Below, in pieces: positions 11,155-21,033 of a stretch of 64,000 bases of DNA (within the stretch, counting starts at the first letter, position 1; each line of letters begins with the position of its first letter). A program made the position numbers and the translations under genes. Below the pieces are notes generated by a model. That model was not told the origin of the DNA, did no database searches, and worked only from the letters and a program-made list of their open reading frames with translations. Source of the stretch: Amanita rubescens (lineage: Eukaryota > Basidiomycota > Agaricomycetes > Agaricales > Amanitaceae); assembly GCA_015039365.1 (NCBI GenBank), contig WION01000061.1:1-64000 (forward strand). The letters run 5' to 3'.

Positions 11155-13500
11155 AAGAGCATCGGAGCAAGGGAGCCTGAGGTGCGTTCAATGTTTCATA
11201 AATAATTTCTATTCCTTACATAAAGCACAGCACATGCGTAGTATCAAGTCGCCGTGTATAGTAAATCGTTAAGGGCATTAAATATGCAGAGGTATCGCAG
11301 AGTCCAAGAACCGAACAAATAATTAATCAATTTCGTTGAAATCTGGCGGCCGTTAACTATGATAAGCGCACCGACATCACGTCGTCTACCGATTCTTCGA
11401 AAATCGTTCTTTCAATTGCTTCGCAACCCTTTCGTTCCATCCGTACGTCAATGCATTCGCTAACCCTACAAGTTGCGTAGAGGCTTGCAGAATTTGCATC
11501 ACAGAACTTGAGTGCCCGGTCGCTTCAATCAACCGGTTGGCAATACCAGGAATCCACAATATGATATAAGCCAAAGGATACGCATTCAGGAGTAGCACTC
11601 GTTGAATGGCCTGATACTGAGGATTGGAGGATAAAGTCCTGGATGACTTTGACCCGCGTAAGCCGGTTACATTTCCAATGGTATTGAAGGATTTAGCAGA
11701 AGGAGGGAAAGTGGTAGGAGCAGGAGCAGGTAAGTTGTATTGAGAGCCTTGCGCATAAGTGGTTGCTGGGCTATTCAGGCTGCTCATCTCCTGGGAAGTC
11801 GAAGTTGGCCTCGCAAATTCGATATGAGAAACCGCGCTCTTTTCGCCCGGAGCGGCCATTGAAGCGTTTGGTTCTATTGTAATTGCGACTGGGGCGGTTA
11901 GGCTTGTCCGCTGAAGTTTCATAAGACTTCGATAGTGTTGACGGAGCCAAAAATGCTTTGATCCAATGGTGAGCTGGGTCTTGTTTGCTCATGAATGGTA
12001 ATCGATAACTTACAAGGAAGATATAAAGACAGATCTATTCAAGTTGGCATCGGTTGAGTGATCCAGGTCATTGACATGCTAATTAGGGCCCACCTCAGTG
12101 ATGATAAACAGATATCTCCACCCGTGAGTCAGGACATAACGAAGGTACACAGGCTTTGCGTCTATCCAACACCTGTTGATTTTTTGTCAGATATTCAAAC
12201 CACTTCCGATATATAGTCCATACCAGTTTCCGGATGCTGGTGCGTACCGACCCATGCCCAAAGCAAGGAAACCTGATGAACAGTCATAATGGCATATTAA
12301 ACGCAGTTATTATAGGCTCACCTGTGAAAAATGGTAGAGCCCACACTGAGACGCATATCAGGAATATCTGGCCATATCTCCATCTCTGTTCCGGTACACT
12401 TGAAACGGCGCCTCTCCCGGTTAACGTATACACCGTAGCAATCGCAATCACCAAGATGGATGTGTCGGTTCCCTGCGATCGTATTAACAATGTCATTCTT
12501 TGGATTTCCGGTCAACTAACCTGGACAGTGACTTGTGAAACGAATCCATTGAATAAACATGCACGACCAGCTTCCAAATGTTTTCTCGTTGCCAGGATAA
12601 TGATGCCTCCTACACTTCCATTCAACGAATTGAGGAAATCTGTGGGACCAATCAGGGTGGGCGACATGACCATATCGATTGTGGTACGTACCAGCTATAG
12701 CCAGATTTATTATCAGAATATGACGGAAATGATGTTGGAGGGGCAAGATCGAGTAGCAGACCAGGATGAATCCAGAGCCAACGACGGATAACAAGCTGCA
12801 TCCTAATGTAACAGCTGTAGCGGCGATTTCGATTGGTGGCAATTGCCAGGACATGGCTGCTGGCTACTGGGCAAGAAGAGGGTAAAGAGAGGCTCTTTCT
12901 CCCCGTGCGTGAACGTAAATGTCGGTGTTAATGTGGTCGAAGATAGTTGAACGGATGTTATATATATATTGTACCTTCAATCGACATTTCCGGTAAGTAT
13001 CAATGTGTTATCCTCGCGATACAAGGTTTGATGTAGACATGGAGGATTCTATCCAGGCCGGGCCTAGGATAGTGCCGGCCAACGTCAATCTGTGCTTTCA
13101 CAACATATCATCAGAAAGAGAAGGAAGACGCAAGCTATGCATACCCATGTCATTGAATTCGCGACTTGAATGTGTATATGTTCACTGGACAATGGTGATC
13201 GATTCTCTTCCGAAGCACTGGAGGCAATTGATTCGGAAAGGTACCACGGACAGCCTCAGCCCCGGAACACTTGGTGATCATGGGACATCAAAGTTGTATC
13301 TAAATTAAGCTTTCCACCTTTGTCGATCACGAACCAACTTGTTGAGTCAGATCATCGTGAACTTAAGCGATGTTGCGCGACGATTGACAGCGAGAGTCAC
13401 TACGATAAATCTACCTTTGGGTGCTCTGTCTTTGCCTTTCTGAAAAAAAAATAGACGTGTCAGTGGCTCCGAGCTCGCAAAACTTGGTTGTAGTAGACGT
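11155..13500. repeat. Segmental duplication, copy 2 (receptor block)
   Basis: Homologous to 3020-5310. It continues at 13490-13680 into sequence found at 8415-8600, which shows that the first copy was interrupted by the transposon. Confidence 0.88.
11386..12854 (-). CDS. Seven-transmembrane receptor, paralogue of 3234-4686
   Basis: Same seven-exon structure as copy 1, about 383 residues, with intact frame. Differences include substitutions after TM2 (HLEAGRACLFNGFVSQ in place of PLKAGRACVFNGFVEQ) and a changed final splice. The acceptor AG used in copy 1 reads GG here, but an AAAG nine bases upstream (exon 7 then runs 11386-11955) restores an in-frame join and adds His-Phe-Trp before LRQHYRS. 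A cAMP-receptor-like or Git3-type role is inferred from copy 1. Expression cannot be judged from sequence. Confidence 0.8.
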
Positions 13501-13821
13501 GCAAATCAGATTTTACCTAATTCTGACAGTGGCGTTGGGAACATTCCACGAACACGATGCTGACATTCCCGGATTTGTTAACAAGAGCAACTCGAAGTAG
13601 AACTTATCACGCGTGCTCGAGGCTAGCACGCTCCACTGCAGGAGGACATCGCATTCCAGCACAACTCGAGCGATCCTGTGTTATTGTTAACAGAGCCTGG
13701 TAGAACTTTTCAGGAACAGCACATGAAGTACGAATGTAGCTGGCCATCTTCGTGCCAGTACAGCCTACACGGAAACCAAATTTAATTAATGTGCGTAACG
13801 GAAGTTGCAGGCAGCGATTCT
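12855..13821. other. Upstream region of receptor copy 2 and ligase 3' flank
   Basis: Homologous to 4687-5310 and then to 8415-8600. No separate gene was found. A TATATATA tract lies near 12960. Confidence 0.45.
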
Positions 13822-15731
13822 TCACTCGTCACTAGGATTCCCCTTGGTGACCTCCGCGTCCTTCGGCTCTGTCTTATCAGCTGCCTCCCCAACAAAGGAT
13901 GGAAACCTATCATCATCCGAAATCAGTTAATCCGCACATCATTTTCTATTACATGGACATACCGCGGCACACCATCACGGGTGAGCTCCTGGAATCGATA
14001 AACTACAATGGACCCTACTTTCGGCGGATTTTGTCTTTGTCTATCGCTAAATCCAGTACCAATGTTGAAAGTCTGATCATAATCATGTCACTTTTAGTCA
14101 AAGACTGTCGTTAATGATGGATTGCCTACCTTTCCTGAAGCCATCTTACACTTCAGGGACCCCATCGACCCTTTATTTTTCCCTTTCCCAGGAACGTACC
14201 CAGTCACGATGGCTTCTGCGTCATAGAAAGACTGTATGACAACGTAAAGTTGATTAGCCTTAAATGGCTAGTGAGACAAAGACGTGTTTGATTACCTTTA
14301 CTTTGAGGAGGGTATTTGAACGTCTTCCTTCATATGGACTATGAACGTATCAGAATGCTATGCAAGGCGCAGTAGGTTGAACAGCATTTACGATTGAGGT
14401 TTTCTCAGCATGACGCCTTCACCGCCAACATTTTCTACCTCTTTGAGCCGTTGAAAAACATGTTCTTTGTTTTTGGCCTCAACTTGCTCGACAACGACAA
14501 TGTGCGGTGCCGCATGAGGACCTCCCGGCCCGAAAGTCTGTTGCAAGTACTCAAAACGTTCTTCGAAAGGTTTTTCTGCGAGAGATGGAACGTCGAATAT
14601 CTTTTGTGGAAATTGCTCTCAGTAAGATGATTTGTACACAAGACCGAGTTCATACCTGGAAGGTTATACTCTGCCAATGAGGAGAATTGATGGTTTTGAC
14701 TATTGACACCGTATCCTGGAACTTTCCGCGCCCACCGAAAAGCTCGCCGTCAAGAGTAACGCCCTTTGGCAAATCTATAAAAGATACGAGTTCAGTTTCT
14801 TAACCCGTTATGCGATGGAGTACGCGAACTTTTGAAGAACCAGTCCGGGGGCGTAAAGAGGTTGCCGAGTCTGCTGTAGAAGGTTTTTCCATCAAAGTAC
14901 GTTCTATACCACGCGTCAATACACGAGTCGACACGAAAAAAAGAGGAAAGCATGCACCGAACACCATCCAACTTCTCAGATATCCACCATCCAGTGGGAT
15001 CAAGACCCGCTTCATCCCATTTAACGGCCAAGAGCAATTCTGGGACTTTCTTCGTCGTCCTACCGGTGTCGACTCTATCACCTTCACTGGTTTCTCCGCC
15101 ACTTTCTTCGCCAGCCTCCCCATCTGACTTTCGACGCAGGCTTAGACTGACGGGTCCTCTTACTCCGTGGTTTCTCTTCATCCTCATCCTGTTCCCCGCG
15201 TTTCCGCTTACTCCTTGAGGACGGCTTTTTAGAATTGGAAGTGCTGGCGGCGGCATTAGGGTTCGCATGTTTTAGACGGGCAGCTTCGTATGCATCTCCA
15301 AGTAGTGATTTGAGGTGTTTACACGTCCGTGCATTGATGGGGCATTTACTCTGTCATGGCAGGTTAGTTAGTTCGCGAAGCTTTGATCCGCGTAAATGAT
15401 CCAATGCTTACTTGATTCCGCCACGCCTAATTCATGTTTGGCATTAGTTAAATGTTGTAAAACAAATCTGGTAAATTCAACGAACAGGGCATGTGCTGTC
15501 CAGCTTGCGAGTCAGACCATTGAAGATGTCAAGAAAATGAACTCACCAGTAATAATGATCCATAGTCCGTTTGACTTTATACACGGAGTTGCTGCGGGTA
15601 TTTCAACATTTTATCTTCCTGTTACGAGCTCTGACAACGCACCTCGTCATCGACGACACTTCTCTGTCCTCGCCGTCCTTCAGCAATACTTTGGGTTTGG
15701 TACCGTTAATTTCCGCTAGTGGGTCTGCCAT
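13822..15731 (-). CDS. SWIM zinc finger plus ATP-dependent DNA ligase
   Basis: Twelve exons (15643-15731, 15547-15591, 15486-15495, 15412-15426, 14958-15350, 14830-14903, 14656-14774, 14392-14600, 14296-14338, 14130-14231, 13963-14072, 13822-13906) give about 430 residues. The N-terminus holds a SWIM-type finger, CTCPAWRNQ then TCKHLKSLLG (CxC...CxH); its first half spans a 10-base and a 15-base exon. The ligase core follows: EKLDGVR (motif I, adenylated Lys), LDGELFGGRGKFQ (III), GGEGVMLRKP (IV), LLKVK and GSMGSLKCK (V-VI region), then an OB-fold-like tail. Exon 5 has one base too many near 15125, in the acidic linker; the frame is otherwise whole. Such enzymes seal nicks in DNA. The SWIM finger suggests DNA or protein binding. 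Confidence 0.85.
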
Positions 15732-15995
15732 TGTGAGGGTTCAAGAGGTGGTAGGTTGAATTCTTGTTGCGCTGCAGGGTCCAGTACTCGATAGACTGGG
15801 TTATATATCGTTGGAAAGGTGAGACGAATGGGGCTGTCGCGCGACTCAGAGTCGGTTGCGCAAGGCACGTGCACGTGTTTTTGGCATCCCGCCGCATTTC
15901 TGACTCGGTCTGATGCGCCCCTCACCGCATTTCCGAGTCACAATCGCTTGGGTCTACTATTTTTAAATAATCTTATTTTACATTTTACAAGATGG
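15732..15995 (-). promoter_or_regulatory. Ligase upstream region, copied at 20043-20601
   Basis: Contains a TATATA box at about 15803-15810, read on the minus strand about 75 bases before the ATG, and several CG-rich palindromic pieces (CACGTGCACGTG near 15868). The same block recurs in decayed form at 20043-20601. Confidence 0.55.
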
Positions 15996-16364
15996 GAAAG
16001 GGTGCCACCAATGTAGACGACGCAGAGAGTCTCACACAAAGGTGATATGCGGGACCGTTCTATATTTGGTAATGTGACTACCGCACGACGCACGTGTACG
16101 ATTTAGGGAGTTTCCGTAGCTCGCCGTGCGGCTCACTCCCACGCAAACACCACCCAGAAACCTTTCAGGAATAGGATGCAAGAACGAGGAGCAAGCGTGT
16201 TAGCATTTAGCATTTTCGGTTTTCTTGCTTCCCCTTTCGACGCCTCGCTCTGTCAAATAATATCAAAAGCGAGGTAGTGCACTCATACGGATCGCAAAGA
16301 TGATTAGAAGAATAAATACTGATACTAATAGGACCGTAGAGGACATGGGACTGCTGAATCATTG
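15996..16364. other. Intergenic, no gene seen
   Basis: Lies between the ligase promoter and the 3' end of CHS5. No coding signal was found. Confidence 0.5.
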
Positions 16365-17960
16365 CTAAAGTGGAATATCGACCGTGTCTCCAACTTCGTC
16401 TCCATCTTCAACGCTCGACTGTGACCGCTCCTTTTCAACTGGAGGTGGTGGAGGCACCTCTATGCTCGATGGAGTGATGATTGGTTTGGCCGACGCGGGC
16501 TGCGCCAGTTTGGTCGAATCCAGCCCACGAGGTGCTGATTTTTTGCCATGTGGTGGCTCTGGAGGGGATGAGGGTGCAGTCCGTGCGACAGGGAACTTGA
16601 AGTCCTTGTTCATTTCACCTCTGCTCATTCGTTTGATATCCGCATCGCGCTCTGGCAGTACGTCAATTTCTCCATCTTCTTCCATGGTGGGTTCGAAGCG
16701 AGACGATCGTGTTCTTGACTCTGGGCTGGAGGGGGACTTGCCAGGGTAAGGGGGGCTATGAGCGCTTGTCCTGGATGGAGCAGGCATAGAGGCTCTGTTA
16801 CCAATTCCTCTTGGTGATGGTGAGGTTGCGCTATTTGGAGAGCGTGGAAGTGAAGCTTGAGACATAGGACTGCGGCCGAGCAAATGGCTGGGAGCTCATT
16901 GGGGTGGATGGGTTTGCACCGAGATAGTATGAAGCTATAGGAACCATCCTTGATGCAATGTTAATTGTATTTTGGGGAAATTATGCTGCAGCTCACTTTT
17001 TCTCGCTGTGACATGCCAGGATCCAATGTGGCTGGACAACCGGGATGCTAAGCTGCAGCGCTCGCTGATATTCAACGCCTGGGGTAGTGGGCACATTCCC
17101 TGCGGCTTGTGCGGCTGACGGAACAGCCGCAGGAGTCGTGCAAACAAAATGTGTCGTATCAATCTGTATCTTGTCGCTCCATTTTCCATTCATCTCTTGC
17201 AAGGCCATCCTGGCATTTTCCAAGAGCACAGGATCTTGAATGTTTCCGAAGCACACCGATATGCCAGAAGTATCCGTCATGGAATGCGTTTTGACACGAA
17301 TCAAATTAGAGGGGTATGTGCCCGCTGTCGTGCGCAGTATTAGTTGGAATGTATATTCGGTATTGAGATCCAATCCGGAGAGTTTCGTAGATGTAGTTCG
17401 TCGTAGCAGAGGGTATAGCGGCCAGTCGTTGGCCATTTCTATAAATGTCCAGAGAGCGTAACTTAGAGGTCGCAAGCTTTAGCTGAGGCCACTCGAGGGT
17501 GACAGAGGTTTGAGTGACATGCCGCAACTAGCGCCGAAGGGTGAGTTCAAGACAACAGAATTATTCGGGTATTATACATACATTCAGTTTAGGAGGAACC
17601 GGTGTTTCCTGTCCGAACTCCTTCAGAATGTCGTCCTGCAGTGTCCAGAATTCCGTGTCCCTCTTCTTTTCTTCCGCGTGATTTTGATGCACGGCGATGT
17701 TGACAATAGACCCTGTCGTCGCTCCAGGGGGCAGCAGTATTGAGGGAAACTCAATCAAGTGGGCACGCTCCCCGAGCAGGATCTAGTTCTCGTAAGTCGC
17801 CGATAATTTAGTCCAAACTTTCACCGACTTACAGCCATTCCCGCATCTGACAGCAAACCGCTTATTAACCTCTCCACGCATATATTTGAGTCGATTACTC
17901 ACCAAGCTTGCCCACCGTGAATGTGAAGCTTTCGGGGCTTGGGTTTTTTTGCGCTGACAT
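16365..17960 (-). CDS. CHS5: Chs5-like exomer subunit (FN3-BRCT protein)
   Basis: Five exons (17903-17960, 17833-17846, 17582-17782, 16997-17527, 16365-16948), about 461 residues. The N-terminus matches Chs5: FTVGKLDAGMAILLGERAH, then IEFPSILLPPG and GSIVNIAVHQN. An FN3 domain follows (TQTSVTLEWPQLKLATSKLRS, LDLNTEYTFQLILRTTAGTY) and then a BRCT domain ending QPHWILACHSEKKMVPIASYY. The tail is disordered, rich in Ser, Pro and acid. Exomer carries chitin synthase from the trans-Golgi to the plasma membrane. Exon 2 is 14 bases. Two exons each contain one extra base (near 17395 and 16865), so as written the frame breaks twice. Confidence 0.85.
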
Positions 17961-18050
17961 CGTTCAGAACGGCGAGCGTATTATAAGGTCACGTCACGTC
18001 ATAACCTGTGACGCGAACTTCAGTACGCTGCTCACGATGAGCTGAGCGCA
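17961..18050. promoter_or_regulatory. Shared 90-base divergent promoter of CHS5 and CDK8
   Basis: The two start codons point away from each other with only 90 bases between them. The gap holds GGTCACGTCACGTCA at about 17987-18001 and TGTGACGCG after it, i.e. several TGACG half-sites of the bZIP/CRE type, plus an AT-rich TATTATAAG at about 17979. Confidence 0.6.
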
Positions 18051-19655
18051 ATGGACAACTGGACATCCGATATCATGGCCGTGTATCGTGCTAAGCACGA
18101 GGCTTCTAAGCGCACAGTAAAGTCTAAATACTTTATCCAGGGTTTTATCTCTTCTGGAACATATGGACGTGTGTACAAAGCCCAGAGTCTTGGCGACCAC
18201 TCGAAGCTGTACGCAATCAAGAAATTTAAACCCGACAAAGAGGGTGACGTGCCAACGTATACCGGGATCAGCCAGAGTGCAATCAGGGAAATGGCCGTAT
18301 GTTCTACAGTTTACGTTGTCGCTTCCTTAGAACCTCACCCACACCTAGTTGAACCGCGAAATCAATCATGAAAATGTTGTCGCACTCAAAGAAGTTATCT
18401 TGGAAGACAAGTCAATACACATGGTATTTGAATACGCCGAGCATGATTTTTTGGTATTTAGCATATCATGATGACGTGTTCCTCTCCCGCTAACATTTGC
18501 TCCAGCAGCTCATTCATCATCACTCACAAACGCTTCGCTCATCGATACCCCTGCCAACACTCAAATCCTTGACATACCAGTTACTCAACGGGCTGTTATA
18601 CCTACACACATGTCACATTCTCCATCGTGATCTCAAGCCTGCTAACATTCTCATCACCTCAAATGGAATCGTCAAAATCGGCGATCTTGGGCTCGCTCGC
18701 CTTGTTTACGAGCCTCTGCAGTCCCTGCATACCGGCGATAAAGTGGTCGTCACCATCTGGTACCGCGCCCCAGAACTCCTCATGGGCTCAAAGCATTACA
18801 ACAAAGCAATCGATTGCTGGGCCATTGGTTGTGTCCTTGCAGAACTAGCCAGTCTAAGACCCATCTTCAAAGGCGAAGAGGCCAAAGTGGAAGGAAAGAA
18901 GACCACGGGCAGTTTGCCATTCCAACGTGATCAAGTTCTCAAGATACTGGAAGTGCTCGGAACGCCAGATGGTGAGTGATAACCCGACCTCATATCAAAC
19001 ATGATCTTCATCTCTCTTTAGAAAGCGACTGGCCGAACCTCATATACATGTCCGAATACCAGAACATGAAACGCCTTGACCCGTAAGTCAGATCATGAAA
19101 ATATCGAAATATCTTATCAATGGCTAATATCCCAATGCGTTTACTACAGCTATCCCAACCGCCTACACGAATGGTGTCAATCTCGGCTACGCAGCCCACT
19201 TGCGTATGACCTCTTGCGACTTCTGTTCAGTCTATAACCCTGATAACCGCCTAACCGCAAAAGAAGCCCTTCGGCACAAGTGGTTCTCTGAAGATCCAAA
19301 ACCCACGCGAAAGTACGTGCTGATCTAATTCGGGTCAAACCTTCAGTAATATTAACCTCCCCATCTACCGCATCGTAGTGCCTTCTTTGGAGTTCCTCAC
19401 TCCCAGCTACCTCCTCAGAGACGTATCACACAAGATGATGCACCTTCTATGATGCCACATCCTACTCAGAACACATCCCACCAAGGCGGACACAACGTTA
19501 TGGCAGGGGCAGGGGCCCAGCCTCCATTTGGCCCAAGTCAGTCTCAGTCGAAGCCAAGCTCAGCTGCTAGCTTTGCTAGCCTAGGTGGAAGCGTCCCCTA
19601 TGGCGCTGGGCAAGGAACGAGTGGACACGCAAGAAAGAAAGCGAGGCTAGGATGA
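18051..19655 (+). CDS. SSN3: Cyclin-dependent kinase 8, Mediator kinase module
   Basis: Six exons (18051-18296, 18349-18453, 18506-18971, 19022-19082, 19150-19312, 19379-19655), about 438 residues. Kinase landmarks: glycine loop [15 protein letters not shown]-type lysine in LYAIKKF, the CDK8-type SQSAIRE C-helix, catalytic [16 protein letters not shown] (DLG, as in some CDK8) and YRAPELLMG. The tail is Gln/Ser/Gly-rich. With cyclin C, Med12 and Med13 it phosphorylates Pol II and transcription factors. Exon 5 carries one extra base at about 19231, between LLRLLFS and [13 protein letters not shown]. The frame is otherwise complete. Confidence 0.92.
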
Positions 19656-20042
19656 GATATGGTGAATGTACATTTATTTCAGTTGCTTTTGGCATACGAA
19701 CCTTCCCGTTTTCTACGTCTTGCTCAGTCAACATTCCGCCCTGCCTTCCAAAATAGGGTTTATCCATTCTTCGCGTTCAGACAATTGCACGCTGATGTTG
19801 CGTTCGAATTCTTTGAGAAGTTGACCTCTGAAACGGGTTATATATGTTTGTGGTATGTTTTACTGTCACGTTATACGTGCAGATGTCTAACGTGTCTTTC
19901 TGGTGTTGATAGCTTAGAAGTTGCCCAGTCTGCATTCAAAGGTTTGAAGAAGCGTCTCGAAGTTATGGGTAGCACACTCTCGTATGTTTTTATTCTCGTT
20001 TCGATGGCTTGACTGCTGACATAGCGACCTTTAGTCTAAAAC
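19656..20042 (+). other. Truncated hypothetical coding fragment
   Basis: A frame from about 19659 reads FRQLHADVAFEFFEKLTSE and, after a plausible GT..AG intron at about 19850-19911, LEVAQSAFKGLKKRLEVMGS. It then runs into the repeat island at 20043. Family not recognised. It may be the stump of a gene cut by rearrangement, overlapping the 3' flank of CDK8. Confidence 0.35.
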
Positions 20043-20601
20043 ATCGCCATCTTGTAAAATGTAAAATAAGATTATTTACAGCTGAGTCCAGAACGATAGG
20101 CCCCGCCAAGACAAACATAGTCGGCTAAGGGCTGAGTTCGAATCTTAGATCACGTGCCAATATGGCTATGAAAGCTGTGGCCCGTCCAAGATGTCGTATA
20201 TGATGAAGGACTTGTGGACAAACTTATCTCTCGTCACAAGTACCCCCCAGATGTGCCCAGAGAGCATGATACAGGTTAGCATGTTCTGTTGTGATGTGAT
20301 AGCTGATGATGTAATCTTGTCAGGCTTGTTGGACTTGAAATTCAGGCCCCTGCTATGTGTGTATTTTTCGTGGAAGGGGTCAGCTGTAAAAATAGTAGAA
20401 TCAGTGATTGTGACTCGGAAATGCGGCACAGGGAGGACACATCAGTCCAAGTCAGAAATGTGGTGGGATGCCAAGAACATGTGCACTGTGCCTTGTGCCT
20501 GACAGTCAGTTGTGTGATGTGCAGCCCCATTTGTCTCACCTTTCCAAGTCAACAATATATAACCCAGTCTATCAAGTACTGGACCCTGAAGCAAGACCTC
20601 T
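20043..20601 (+). repeat. Decayed copy of the ligase promoter, interrupted by a MITE
   Basis: Without the insertion at 20079-20386 it aligns with the reverse complement of about 15770-15995 through the TATATA box and the AACCCAGTCTAT block. Most differences are CG in the ligase copy against TG or CA here. Confidence 0.88.
20079..20386. mobile_element. MITE, 308 bp, TA target site
   Basis: Ends in CAGCTGAGTCC and, inverted, CAGCTGACCCC. TA flanks both sides (20077-20078, 20387-20388). The empty site survives in the ligase promoter near 15965 as ATTTAAAAATAG with one TA. No transposase is encoded. Confidence 0.82.
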
Positions 20602-21033
20602 TGTTACAAACATGTCATGTCATGTCACATCATTTTCTGTGGCACAGCCACCAGGTTCTCTTTGTTCCTCTCAGCTTTTGTGTTTCTTGCTCTCTTTATG
20701 CTCTCTTTACTGTTGTTTATCTGGCTCATCTTATGGCCTCTACTCAAACACTATATGGTGTGTTTATCTGTTAACACATGCCTACAATATTCACATGTTA
20801 ACTGTTATCACATGTTATCATTTTCACATGCTTTTACTTAGCATGTTTGTGTATGTAACTTGTACTATAAAACCATGCAAATATACAACTAGACCTCAGT
20901 CTAGTTTTAACAGTCAAATTGTCTTGTTATCATCTACCTCTCATACTTTGTTTATGCTTAAGTGCTGGAACTCCCTTGTGGAACCTATGGTACCTGTTAG
21001 GCTTGACTTAATAGTGTGTGAACAAATGTAACA
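20602..21033 (+). mobile_element. LTR (432 bp), CpG-depleted copy
   Basis: Begins TGTTACAAAC and ends ATGTAACA, with inverted TGTTAC/GTAACA ends and an internal TATAAAA box near 20867. It is homologous to the inverted LTR at 24865-25295. The flanking five bases differ (CCTCT and ACAAA), so a simple solo insertion with target duplication is not shown. It may be one end of a degraded element. Confidence 0.75.

Noticed and set aside
16384..16749. Plus-strand frame opposite CHS5
   Set aside because: Antisense shadow of the Ser/Pro-rich CHS5 tail.
20100..20165. tRNA or SINE with a GTTCGAATC B-box
   Set aside because: No cloverleaf could be drawn and the A-box position is poor; the segment is part of the MITE.
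20175..20275. Peptide resembling a restriction-enzyme tail (KYPPDVPREHD)
   Set aside because: A short run in one frame only, within the MITE; similarity is too weak to claim a gene.
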